Shown here: positions 36,623 to 48,688 of the stretch, piece by piece
How the letters are laid out: every line of letters starts with the position of its first letter
Numbering within the stretch: the first letter of the stretch is position 1
Source: Benincasa hispida
Taxonomy: Eukaryota; Streptophyta; Magnoliopsida; Cucurbitales; Cucurbitaceae
DNA: 64,000 bases
Assembly: GCF_009727055.1 (NCBI RefSeq)
Contig: NC_052350.1
Location: 14,085,658 to 14,149,657, forward strand
Reading direction: 5' to 3'
Position numbers and translations under genes: made by a program
The notes under the pieces: generated by a model
The model's input: the letters and a program-made list of their open reading frames with translations, nothing else
Database searches by the model: none
Told to the model about the DNA's origin: nothing

Positions 36623-39600
36623 TCAGTCCATGAAGGAAAGCCTTATGATTTGGGGCAAAGCTGTTCCTTTAAACCCATTTTCAATGGCGCCATCTTCCTT
36701 TGCCTTTCCATTCAAACACAGCCTCACATCAGCACCTTCTTGCCCGCCAAATCCAATTCCTCGCAAGCTCGTCTCGAAAATCTCCGTTAACCATTTATCG
36801 AACACGCTGTTCCCAAAAGAATCCGACCTTGATGAAATCGATTCCAGCACTCTCTCTTCCACGCTGAAATTCGCTTGTTTCTTTGATCCGAACACCCCCT
36901 CAAATGATCGCACGATCTTCCACTTGAACCATTCCCTTTGCTCTCTTCTTGATAATGGGGTTTGATTGAAAACGAAGCGGTTCTGAATCGACTGCAGAAA
37001 TTGGACGTTCTTTGATGCGCATTCTGAATCGCTTAACAGAGGTATGCTATCCTCTGTTTTTTCTTGTTGTTCTTCGTCTTCTTCCGCTTTCAGATTTAGG
37101 TCGAGTTTGTTAAAGCTTGATTGCCTTGATAGGCTCCCACTCCCGTTGATTTTCATTGACTCGATCGTATTAGGGTTTGCATCTTCTTCCTCTTCTTTGA
37201 TTGTTCTTTGATGCTTTGTGTTGATTGGGGATTCCCATTCCGCTCTTCGTTTTTGATCTAAACTGAGCGCTCCAAAACCAGAATTGATTGCGATATTCAA
37301 TGTCATTGGGATTATGGTATCTGTATCTTTATCGTGAACTTTTCCACCTCTGGTTAAAATGATTATGACTTGCCGAGTATTTCCATCGTTTTCATCTATT
37401 CCTCCGAATTTTCCACCCTGGAATCCATCTGCTAGGAATTTCATGAATTGAGGATCTCCCTGATCGATGTCTTCAACTAAAACCACAAGTTTTTCTTGTG
37501 TTTTCATGGCGTTTTCCAGGATTTGAGAAGGTGGGTTTTCGTCATTGTTACCTCTCGCATTTATCTTGCAGAGTTGTTCAACAGACCCAAAAATAGATTC
37601 TGCAATAGCTCGAGCTAACCTTCTTTTCCCAATTTGATCATCCCCTTCAATCAGTATCCAAGAGAATTCTTCATTTGTTGATTTGAAACTCATCAGTGTT
37701 TCAGCTACTGAAGGAATGGTTTCTGATTGCCAAAGCACATTCTCTTGTAATGATTTGATTAGATGATCTCTTTGCGTAGTTGCTTCACTCTTCTTCGTGA
37801 TTGTCAAATCTTTTGGATCTTTGAACAGAGAATCACCTAGAGATAGAGAAATGTTTACTTCCTTGTTATCATCTTCCATGTTCTTGAGAGTATCCAAGCT
37901 TGGTGTTGCATCTTGATATTTGTCGAAATTGAACTCGGTAATGCAGGATTGTTGCCGTCTAAACTTAAGCATTTGGTTTGAACTTCGTGACATTTTTACT
38001 GCTGGTTCGGTGAAGCAGATTGTATTTGAATCTTGGAACATGGCGTTCCTGGTTGAAAATGGATTTGGCCAAGTATTGAGGAAGTTGCTTCCACTTGAAC
38101 TTTCGTTGCTTTGCATTGTGGATTTCTCCTGATTCTGAGGACATAAAAAAGTAAATCATGTTCAGATGTTTGATTAAGACCCGTCGTTTAAGAGCTAATT
38201 TGCTTAATAACATCAAATACAACTAGCTTAGTTCAACGGGAATTAACACGAATTTTTTCGTTGGTTCAAATCCTCGTACCCTATATTTTTTGGACTCGAG
38301 GATTTTTTTTTTTTTCTTTTCTTTTAGTCCAATATTTAAGGTGGAGGATTCGAACATTGACTCATGCACTCTATTGCAGTTGAACTATGTACATGTTGGT
38401 AACGAAACATAAACTAATTCAAATGAGTTCTCATCTAATGTGTCTAGCCTAAACCAACCTTCATTTGTTGCAAATCATTGTAACAAATGACGAGGAAATA
38501 AGTTTAATTTTTAAAAATAAAAAATAAAAAATAAAATAGTTATCGGACGGGCAATTGGTTTATGGTTTTTTAAAATTAAGTTTACAGACACTCATTCCAC
38601 AACTTGGTTTCTTTGCTTTATTATTCACATTTACAAAAACCAAATCAAATTTTGAAAAACTTAAAAATTAAAAAAAAAAAAAAATTAAGAATATACTTTT
38701 GTTTTTGAAATTTGACTAAGAATTCAATTCTTCTAGTTAGGAAAGATAAAAACTATGGGAAGAAATTGAAGGGTGACAATCACATTTTTTCAAAAATCAA
38801 ATGTGATTCTAAGCCTACTTTTTAGAAATGAATTGATCTAATAGATATAAACTTGGGTTCTAAACCATGTGAGATTCTAAGCATTTAATTTTTTGTCGTA
38901 GTTTGTAAAAATTATTGAATAGATCAATAATTTATTTGATACAAATTAAAACTTTAATAACCTATTGAATACAAAATTGAAAGTTTAAGGATTAATATTT
39001 AAATTTCAAGAGATTTATTGGACACAAAATTGAAAGTTTGAAGATCTAACTAATATTTTTTAAAGTTAAAAGATAAAAAAGAAACAGAGTTGGAAGTTCA
39101 AATCTTAGAAATGAATTTTTAATTTAACATAAAAAAGTGAATATAAAGTTCCTTAAATATGGAAGTCGAGTCAACTGAAATGCCTAAAAAAATTATGAAA
39201 TCAACTTAAGAAAATGGTTTTTTTTTAAAAAAAAAAACAAAAAACCTAAATCAACCAACTCAATTCCTTTGGTTTTCTCTACACTACACTTGATCTATCA
39301 ATCAAAGTTCTTCATGAAAGAGAGTGATTGAATTCTATATTTGTACCTTAAGATAGGATAGTTGGGTGCTGAAGGGCTGCAGCCAAGAAGGTAGGTCTTT
39401 GCTCGACTTTAATGGCTGAGCTTCCTTATCATGATTGGAAGAACAGTCACAGCAACTGAGCTTCTCTTGGCCCTCTTTACCCATACTAAATGGCTTTGTT
39501 TCCCACACTTGTGATGGATTCTGAGCAAAAGGCGTCGTCCTCGAGCCATGAAGACTGCAAAACAGGTAACATCATTGACTTATGAGGCTACCTATCTTTA

Positions 39601-40984
39601 TACTTCAAGTAAGGAATGGATTTATTAAAAAAATTAGTTAATAATACCTGAAAGTGTGTAGGCTTAAGCCAAGTGCTCCATCTGAAGGAACAGGAACTGC
39701 TTGAAGATCCCAACGAGTCTCAAGAGTTGGATGTCTCATTTGACATCTCATGTAAGTCTGATAACTTGCTGTTCCTACTAGCCATAACTTTGTGCCAGAA
39801 ATGCTGTGGAATGATATTAGCCTCGAGATTTCATCGAGTACGTGATCGATTTGGCTGAAACCTGAAGCTTCTTTGCTAGAAGAAAAGCTTGTTTCCTCTA
39901 TTTCTCTAACATCTGTTTCTACCATCCATTTCAAATCTCCTGTATATATTATGGCTCCCCACCCTCTTGATGTAAGGGAGTCAATGTTCCTTCTCAGCTC
40001 TGCCACCTTCATTTCAATGTCTTCTCTTTTCATGGAGCTTAAGGAATCGGGAGATAGCAGAAACTCAATAAATTTAGTGGATTTTAGTTCATTTGGAACC
40101 TCTCCTCTTGCTACTTTCCCCATAAGCTCTGAAATTAAACCTTCAATCATTGTTATGGAGTCACCAATTATGACAGTATTCTTTCTCTTCCTTCCAAGCA
40201 TTGCCTCAAACACCAACTTGATATCTAGCTTTAAGGAAGAAGCAGATTCAGCTATAACATTAGTGCTGGATACTCTCTTTTGTGGGGAAAAGGGAAGTGG
40301 GTTTTGCTCGGAGGAGCGAGTCAAGAACGGTGTCTGCCAAAAGTCCCCTGGATTGAAAATCATGTTATCTCTTTGATCAGAATGATGATCGGTGCGAGAA
40401 GGCGAAGAAGGAGAAGAGAAGATGCCACCGGAACTACCATAACAATGAAAAACAGAGGACACAGAGGAATCTTCTAAGTTACTTTTGACAAGAGTACTGG
40501 AAAAACCAGCCTCTCTCATAACTCTACTAACACTTGGGTCATCCAAAATGGAAATTATAAGCTGCTCCAATTCTACCTTAATGGCTAGTACTGGCTGATG
40601 TTGTTGTTGTTGCTGCTGCTGCTGTTCTAAGCAGCCCCTTCTTTGGTTTGCTTGAGCTCTTTTGAGTGCTGCAATGAGTGCATTGGAGAGTGAAGGTTGG
40701 CCATGGAATAAAGGACCAGGTGTAGTTGGGAGTCTATTGAGAGCCACATTGAAACAAAGCTCAAGAGCTCTACAATGGAGAGGATGTGAAGTTTGATGTG
40801 GCTGAGACTTGAGACATGCTTGCCTTAAGAGGCTACTACTCCTTGAGCTGAATAAAGTAACAGCCACATGGAGAGGAGTGAGCTGAGCATGACCTCTCCT
40901 CCTTGCCAAGCTCAGAGATTGCTTCAACACAGAAGCAGCCTCCGGTGTGAAGGTTTGATTCGCTGCACAACCTCCCGATCGCAT
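36623..40984 (-). CDS. SMXL4: SMAX1-LIKE protein of the SMXL4/5 type (1018 aa, three exons)
   Basis: Exons on the minus strand are 40984-39648, 39554-39347 and 38134-36623, all with GT-AG junctions and a continuous frame. Residues 1-170 are a double Clp-N domain (TPEAASVLKQSLSLARRRGH, ALELCFNVALNRLPT, SILDDPSVSRVMREAG) with an 8-glutamine run at 121-128. Residues about 250-445 are a degenerate first ATPase module (NTVIIGDS instead of a P-loop). The second module has GDDQIGKRR at 679-687 and a Walker-B-like LVVLVEDID near 731. An EAR motif LDLNL at 859-863 fits a transcriptional co-repressor recruiting TOPLESS. At the place where D53/SMXL6-8 carry RGKT, needed for strigolactone-triggered degradation, it reads RGNN (709-712). 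That agrees with the SMXL3/4/5 group, which acts in phloem development independently of MAX2. The subgroup (4 versus 5) is inferred. The start is the ATG at 40984; the codon before it is GTG. Confidence 0.9.
38135..39346 (-). other. Intron 2 of the SMXL gene (1212 bp) with repeat debris
   Basis: The donor is AAG|GTACAA at 39347/39346 and the acceptor TCCTCAG|AATCAG at 38135/38134. It carries a tRNA-like fragment at 38225-38282 (listed separately), T- and A-tracts, and a MITE-like segment around 38530-38780. It contains no coding sequence. Confidence 0.75.
38225..38350 (+). repeat. tRNA-derived SINE-like fragment in the SMXL intron
   Basis: TAGCTTAGTTCAACGGG near 38225 resembles a pol III A-box. 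GGTTCAAATCC at 38264-38274, about 30 bp on, matches a B-box. About 70 bp further an inverted-looking GGATTCGAAC (38347) occurs. No cloverleaf can be folded, so this is not a tRNA gene. Confidence 0.45.
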
Positions 40985-41144
40985 CACTTATCCGAAAAAT
41001 CCCACCCCTACCCTTGTTGCCGAAAAGAACAAGAACAAGAACAAGAGAAAGGGTTCTTTTCTTTCTTTAGTTCAGTGAAGTCCTCAATTTGTTTCTCCTT
41101 AAAGCTGGCCTTGTTGTTCTTCTTCTTCTTCCTCAAAGTAGCAG

Positions 41145-41168
41145 TTAGCAGGAGAAAAATGGAAGCAT
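41145..41168 (-). CDS. Upstream ORF in the SMXL 5' leader (7 codons)
   Basis: Between the predicted TATA box and the start codon, the only upstream ATG I found opens a frame of seven codons (MLPFFSC) and a stop, about 160 bp before the main start. Such short upstream ORFs can lower translation. The function here is an inference, and no conserved peptide is implied. Confidence 0.4.
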   Translation of the reverse strand: MLPFFSC

Positions 41169-41290
41169 CCAATAAGTTGTTCTGATGTTGAGTTGTGAGA
41201 GAGTGAGTTTTTTAAGGATATGGAGAGAGAATATATGGTTGAAGGCTGAGAGTTAGGCTTTAGAAAGATGAGATTGGACCAAATCCCATT

Positions 41291-41299
41291 CTTTTTATA
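41291..41299 (-). promoter_or_regulatory. TATA box of the SMXL gene
   Basis: The minus strand reads GTATAAAAAG about 310 bp upstream of the start codon. It is followed by a pyrimidine-rich and then GA-rich leader. Confidence 0.6.
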
Positions 41300-43371
41300 C
41301 TAACTTCTTCTCATGTTTTATTTTGGTATGAAAACTTCTTCTATTTTGGCTTCTCTCCCCTTTTAGGCTCTCTTTCCACCTGTAACTTAACCTCTCTCCT
41401 GTTATTTTCCCCACTTTTTCAAGTAACTTTTGTTTTTAACTACAATTCACAATCAACCACCTTATTGAAAAATGATATACTAACAACCACCCCAAAAAAC
41501 ACAAATAACAATAATAATTAACTAATCCTAATTATCTTCTCTGTTATAAAAGAAAAGAAAACAAAGGTGTAAAGATGAATCATAGAATTAATAAAAATGA
41601 AAAGTAAGATAAAATAATAATATTTGCATTATTATGTCAGAGGAATCAAAATGTGATGATTGTATGAGATTAATGATCAAGAACTTTATGATATGCTGCA
41701 AGTTCTTTTGGTTTGAAATGAATGAATATTATTTGATGAGAAGGGGTCCATAGAAATGGTATTGGGAGAGAGTGTTTGAAATTTTTACACATCAGCCTTT
41801 GAAAGAAGGATTGAAGAACAACAGGAATTCAAAAGAGGGTACTACTAAAGGGCTTAAAGGTGGAAGGAGGGGGAATGTGATGGCATATTTTTCATATTTT
41901 TTTAGAGCAAGAAAAAGAAGATTTTTTTTTTTCTACTTTTTTTTTTTTGCCTTTCACTTTTTCACTTTGATTCAATGTTTAATTATCAATGTGTTCTTTA
42001 TATGTAATAAAAGATGCAGAATGTTGGAATGTTGTCGAGAAAGAACAAATAAAGGGTTTTGAGTCTTACCAAATATTCTAGTTGAGTAGTGAACACACCA
42101 TTTTACTCTTCCCCACAAGACTATATCCTAAAACCTCTCTCTCTTTCTCTCTCTATCTCTACAAATTCAAACGACCAATGACGAAACCCTTCTCGAGGAT
42201 TGTTTATATCGCTTTAAATCGTTTCGATATGTTTTTCTCGAAACAACTTCATAGCTACCTCAACTTTTCTTTTCTCTTTTTTAATAAGCGAAAGTATATA
42301 TAAAAGAAATGTCTTAATTTTATCTTTTGTTTAAAAAATACTCCAATATTTATTTTCGAAGATGCAAAATTGCTCTTTATTTTATCATGAACGTTTCAAG
42401 ATTACCCTTGAAGTAGAAATCTTTTACAATATTGGATGGAAAATCGACGTGGAACGAGTGGAGAAGACTAGGATACGTGTCTGGATTAAACCTAGATCAA
42501 GATCAACATCAAGACACATTTGACTTTTTTTCAACATCCAACGATTTTCTAGTTAAGATTATTTTGAAGCATTTATGAAAAGTCAAAAGTAACATTGTAA
42601 CTATTGAAAGTATGAAGAATATTTTTTTAAAGAATGAACAAAGTTCATAGGTATTTGTTTGGAGGGTAGACTTTGAAGTTATTCCAAACATTCTAAGTCT
42701 TTTGCTACATATATATATATATATATATATATTAGTCGAATGGCTATAATATCAAATCTATTTTTAAGATGTTGAAATTATAAGAAAGTGGCCAAAATAA
42801 TGAAATAAATCTAAAGGAGAAGAGAAAAACATAACATAGCTGCAATCCCATAGACATTATTACTGATATAAAGAACAAAATGCAATCAAAGAAGACAGAA
42901 ACTAGAAGAATCTCAAAGAAAAGAACCAAAAAAAACATCAACCCATTATTTCCACCAAGACAAGATTCAAACATTATGAACACTTTGTTTTTGAAAAATT
43001 ATATGCAAAACCAAGAAGGGCACTTTTGGGTCAAAAGTGATTTAGCAAAAAATTGGGTCTCCAAGAAGCTACACACAATATCCCCTTCTGACCAAACTTT
43101 AATTCAAGCTTTCACTTTCATAGTCAAAGTCATAAAATTCTCATCCTCCATTAATCCCCATGCAACCCTTAACTTTGGATTTATAATCTAAACTTTATTC
43201 ATAAAACTTTGGATCCTCCCATTCAACATCATTTGTCACACTAAACCTACTAGCATATTGATAATATTGATCGTTCGAGAAACTCGCGATTCAATGTTTT
43301 CCTCAACCCTTTTTTTTGTCAAACTTACATTTTGAAATGTCTCGACTATTTTAAAGGAAGAAATATGCTAA
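41300..43371. other. Upstream region of the SMXL gene and intergenic DNA
   Basis: No gene is supported. A (CT)n patch is at 42134-42162 and an (AT)n run at 42709-42733. Short plus-strand frames at 41772-42062 and 42880-43191 lack any domain and contain low-complexity phenylalanine or lysine runs. Confidence 0.5.
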
Positions 43372-44285
43372 AGGGTTAAAAAATACTTTTGGTTATTAAA
43401 CTTTCATAAAAGTAATAATTTAATCTCTAAACTTCTCGGCCATTAATGATTAAGTCATTGTACTTCTAAACTTTAACAATTTAGTTTGATAAATTTTGAT
43501 AAGTCATAATTTAATCTCTATATTTTGATTTTTTTAACAATATAGTCTCTATCCTGAAAAAAAAAATCTCATCAAAATTAAGCTACAACTTTTATTACGT
43601 AACGATTAGGTCTTTATAATTTATAAATAAATTTAAGGTTAAAAGACACTTTTGATCCTTAAACTTTTATAAAAAATAACAATTTAATCCCTAAACTTGG
43701 TTGGTAACGATTTAGTCTTTGTACTTCCAATTTTGTAACAATTTAGTTCCTGAAGTTTAGTATATAACAATTTAGTCCTGATACTTTTAAATTTGTAACA
43801 ATTTAGCCTCTAAAGTAGAAAAAAATTATCAAAATTTGATGTCAAATTTTAATATTTTATAATGTAGACTTTGTATTTTATAAAAATGTCGAGTCTCTAA
43901 TTAGTTTATAGAAAATTTATTTATGCTAGAAATCCTATTAAATCTTAACAATAATTTCTACAATAGGGACTATGTTACAAATTTAAAAATATAAAGATTA
44001 CATTAACTAAATTGTTACTTTTGCGAAAGTATAGGAACTAAAAGTAATTTTTAACCTAAATTTAATTTTCAATCAATGTATTGATTTACATATGTAAGAA
44101 ATTTCATTAAATCTTAATATATTTTTCACTTCAGGGATTAAATCATTACAAATTGTATAGTACAGAGAGACTAAGTTGTTACTCATTAAAGTTCAAAGAC
44201 AAAATTGTTACAAATTCAAAAAGTATATATACTAAATTATTATTTTTATGCAAGTTTAGGAATCAAAAGTATTTTTTTTTATCGT
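43372..44285. mobile_element. Nested fold-back element
   Basis: The outer left arm (43380-43560: TACTTTTGGTTATTAAACTT, TAATTTAATCTCTAAACTT, GATTAAGTCATTGTACTTC) is inverted in the outer right arm (44130-44285: GTTTAGGAATCAAAAGTA; GACAAAATTGTTACAAATTC). Between them a second pair (43630-43830 and 43960-44065: ACACTTTTGATCCTTAAACTT against AGGAACTAAAAGTAATTTTT) forms an inner inverted repeat. The two pairs are similar to each other and to the elements at 21872, 24830 and 26640, so one copy probably inserted into another. Non-coding. Confidence 0.6.
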
Positions 44286-47200
44286 ATGGTGAAGTAGTGT
44301 TTGAATGGCTTAGAATTTTACAAATCATTGGAAGATGATATATGAGGTTTTAAGGGGAGAAAAAAAAAAGATACAAAAGTTGGTAATGAGAAATCATTGG
44401 AACATTATGGTGAAAATTTAGAGAAACTTGTTATTATTAATTGATTTCCTCTAGTTACAAGAAAAGTATCAATTTTCCCTTTTAAATTTTATGATCCAAT
44501 GAAGGATATATGATGGAGTCTAAGCTTAATTCATTCTCATCTCTTTCTGAAAATCTTAATGATTTGGTCTGCATTTAACACAACAGATTGTCAACATAAA
44601 AAGGAAACACACAATTAAAATCAAAAGTTATTAACTGTTTGTTTATATTCATTTAGAAAAATCCATACTAACTTAGTCCAAAACTTTGAATTTTTAGATT
44701 TCACATCCCAATGTCTAGGTTGTCTTCATTTTTTTTTTTAATTTTTTTATCAATTAAGAATAATAAATTTGATGAATAGTTTTTTTTTTTCTTAAATTTA
44801 AGTCAGAGTCCATTTTAACGTTCAACTTTTAATTTATCCAAACAAGTATTATATGAATATGTCCTCAAATCCAATTAAATTTTGTTAATTATGTCAAAAT
44901 AAGTTTAGCTCAATGGTCATTGACATGACTTTCAATCTTAGAGATGGGAGCTTCGATCCACAACTCTATAATTATTAGGGACAGTTACAGATATAGATGT
45001 TATTGGTAGGAATCTGCCATAATGTTAAATAAAGCCTACAAAATTTAACTAAAAATGACTCTAATTTATGTCAAAAGAAATTCTAAAAAAAAAGAAAAAA
45101 GAAAATAGTCAAAACTAGCTACAAAATTGAGTAGATAAAAAAATAAAGCTGGCTCAAACTTTATTAACACACACAAAAAAGAGAAAATAAAATTAATTGA
45201 AAAGCATCCAACACAATTGGAAAGACACTAGTAAAAATAATTTCATTTTAGGTTAAATTACGAGTTTCAACCCTTATTCGAAAGTTAATGCATTCAAATT
45301 TTAGGTCTAATATGAAATTAGATCCTAAAATTTCATTCTGTATACAATAAGATCGGTCAATTTTAAAAATTGTTGAATATGTTATTGGCTTATTGGGACA
45401 TATAAACACTATTCGGCTCAAAACTAAAAGATCAAAAAGTTTTTTTTTCAAGTTCAACATTGGGAGAGGATTGGAAACTTTAATTCCCGACCAATTGATA
45501 GTATATATCTGATCTAGTTGAGCTCAAAAGTTTAAGAACTTATTATAAATAACTTGAAATTAAAGTTTATCAGTCTATTAAGAGACTCATGGACTTATTA
45601 GATATAATTGAAAATTTAATGATCTATTATACAAATTTAAAAGTTCAGAGAGTAAGGACATGTTTTATATAGAATTTGAAAACAAAGTTATATTTCATGT
45701 TTTCAATTTCAGATATGTGTCTGGTAGCAAATTCAGAAATTGGATTCTAATATTGATAATTGTTAAAAATGTATTTGTTACTATATATTTATAAATCATA
45801 AAACTAGTAGTAGTTACCCATAAACAATTATTAATTTATTTATGAATATGATTTATGTTAATAAAAAATATATAATTATTATTTTACAATATTGTATAAT
45901 TTTATAATGTATATTATATTTTTTAATTGAGTTTATAACATGACATATTATATTTCTAAATGCTTTTATCTTTATTTAATATAATTTTACATTCTAAAAT
46001 TTAAAATCTAAATACAATGAAAACATAAAAATGTTGTTCTCACACTATACACCGTTTAGATCACATAATCCAAAAACAATTTTTAGAAACAGAATATGAA
46101 TTACTATATATTTGTTGAACTCAACGAATCTGAAAACATAAAATAAAATTCAGATTATCTAACAAATAATCCCTAAATTTCTAATTTAACTCCAATCATC
46201 CATACCTACTAAAAAAACTTTCAAAAATTAAAACTTAACACATTGAGAATATTAATTGCATCACATAACTTCAATATTTAGTTAAATCAATGAAATTCAA
46301 AGCTTAAAAGCTGTCCACATTAGTTTAGGTAAAAATTGAATTTTTCTTTTTTTTCTTTTTTTTTTTTTTAATATCCAATATACTATTGACAATTATAGCA
46401 AGATAGATTAAAAAGTTATTATAATTAGTTTTGGATTATTTTGTAGTTGTTCAAATCTAAATCTAGAAGGTGCATATAGAAACATAATAACAAATTCTTG
46501 AAAAATAGAAAGGTACAGGAAAAAAGCATTTTGATGCTGAAAGAAAGGGAAGAATTTCTCTTTTACTAGCATTTGACTGTCAGGTTGAAGACAAAAGTTT
46601 CAATGTTTTTTTTTTGTTTTTTTTGTTTTTTGAAGAAACAAAAGTTTTTTCAATGTTGTGCATCATTAATGTCTTATAAAGATTTAAAGTATATATATCT
46701 ATACACATTATATGCCACCAACCCATATTTCAAAAACATAATAATAGCCATAGTATATTTTTTTTTCCCTAATTACCACTTATTTCATATCAATCCACTA
46801 TACATGCAAAATTGTTATGACTTGTAAATATATCACTTGATTTTTAATATTTTAAAATTTTCCTCAATTTGGTACTTAATCATTTTTTAATTAAGTCAAT
46901 TTGAAGCATGCTATATTAAATTAGGTTAGATCTATAAATTATCGATCTATTTGCACATTTTTTCATAGTTTTTACACCTATCCTAGATTGAGCTTTGGGA
47001 TTTGCCTGCAAATTTAAAGTCGCCTATAGACGTTTTATGCTCAAACGTTCTTTTGTTAACATAGTTGAAAATGTGTAAATGCTATTTCAACATGCGACTA
47101 AGAAATAAACATTTGTGGATTACATGTGTTGAGTAACACTTTGGTCAGTAATATGCAATTCATGTGTTCAAATATGTTAATAAGACAATAATTTAATGAT

Positions 47201-48688
47201 ATTTTTTTAAAGATAAAAAGCCTAATTGAGATTTCTGACAAAGTAAGAAAAAAAATTGTTAATTTCAAGAGATTTCTAAGGAATAGCATAAAGATTATGA
47301 ACTGTTTGATATATTTAGCATTAATTAAGATAAATCTTTTCCAAAAATATTTCTTTGTTAAATGCTACTAAGATTAACACTAAGGCAATCGGAAGGATTA
47401 CCAAATGATATATGTGTTCTATTCTTTGTCATAATTACATAATTAAATTTTTTAGTTATTAATCTTGTAATATTAAACATCATTTACATGGATTTCAATC
47501 CAACCCAAAAAGGGAAATTATTATGTGTAAAAATTTGAATCTGAAAAACCATATAGCTTTCCATCTAAAATCTAGAGATTATTTGAAAGTAACTACAATG
47601 TAAATTTCATCACTAACACAATCTTTGACATATTTAAAAAAATAATAATAATAAAATTAAAAATAAACTCTTATGAGAATATGTGAGGAAAAATATTCAA
47701 ATCATAGCAATTAAGCTTTATTAAAGTAATGGCACTATTTTTAAAAAAAAATACAAAGAAATATGTTATAATAAACATATGATCTTTAAGAAAAATATAA
47801 AAGAAAAAACAACATCCACATAAAAAGATCGATCCAGCAGCCTCTTTGGGCTCACCTTTTCAAGTAACCTTTGGATTCGCACTGCAAAACCCATCACTTT
47901 TGATCACCAAAGATTCTAAATATTTCATTTTTTAAATCTAATTTTCCCCTTTTCTTTTTCTTTTTCTTTTTTTTTTTCAAAAAAATATATTTTTTGAAAA
48001 ATAAAATAAAATAAAATCGTAGGCAGCTTTCATCAGTTTCAAATTCTTTTATATTTTACTCAATTAATCAACTTTGGTACTTTTGCATGGGAATTTTAGG
48101 GCTTAGCTACCTCCTAGAGAATGATCGTTTTCATCATTATGTTTTGTCCTCTATTCCTCTTTTGGGATCCCTTTTTATTATTTTTTTAATAGCCTCTTTT
48201 TTCTAACATCAAGGTTCTTTTCTTCATTAAAAAAAACTAAATTAAATAATATGAATTTACTACGGACAAGAAATTTTGCTATTTAATTTCATAGAGATTC
48301 CACACTTGAATATGCTTTTGAAATTTCTGTGCTTTTCAATTTATAGTCAAATGCAATGGTAAACTTGGAAAGTACTTTCAACTCTCATATGCCACTTTAG
48401 AATGAAGCAATCTGATAAACAAAGGGAAGGTTTCGTTCAACGATTTCCACCTAACTGTATAGTAATTCAACTGCTCGCAATTTGGCCCTTTACATTTGGT
48501 ATGAAGTTTGGTGGGAAGATCGTCCACATTTTTAGCTTATGTAAGTAAATTTCAATTGGACACTTTAATTTCTGGACTATGGATACAATAATCAAGCATT
48601 CTAGAGTACATAGATCTTGTTCATAGTTCTACAATTTATGATACAAACATGGTTGGTTTGTGATGTAGAGTATATCAAAGAAGGAAAG
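44286..48688. other. AT-rich intergenic DNA
   Basis: No gene is supported over about 4.4 kb. T-rich tracts are at 44728-44748, 46340-46370 and 47955-47980. The less AT-rich stretch 47825-47920 has no frame. Up to about 350 bp before 48689 may be 3' UTR of the phosphatase gene. Confidence 0.5.
44903..45060 (+). repeat. tRNA-derived SINE-like fragment
   Basis: GTTTAGCTCAATGGTCATTG near 44904 resembles an A-box, and GGGAGCTTCGATCCACAAC near 44947 a B-box, at a spacing usual for plant SINEs. No clear poly-T tail or target duplication was identified. Confidence 0.45.

Noticed and set aside
36579..36965. 128-codon plus-strand open frame
   Set aside because: It lies opposite the third exon of the SMXL gene and is a shadow of that coding sequence.
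38225..38290. tRNA gene in the SMXL intron
   Set aside because: Box-like motifs are present but no cloverleaf can be folded. It is called a SINE-like fragment.
39873..40376. 167-codon plus-strand open frame
   Set aside because: It is antisense to SMXL exon 1 and shows no domain.
40985..40987. Possible SMXL start one codon upstream
   Set aside because: The codon is GTG. The ATG at 40982-40984 is used instead and gives the usual M-R-(S/T)-G-G start.
41772..43191. Several plus-strand open frames upstream of the SMXL gene
   Set aside because: They are low-complexity, AT-rich frames without domains or splice structure.
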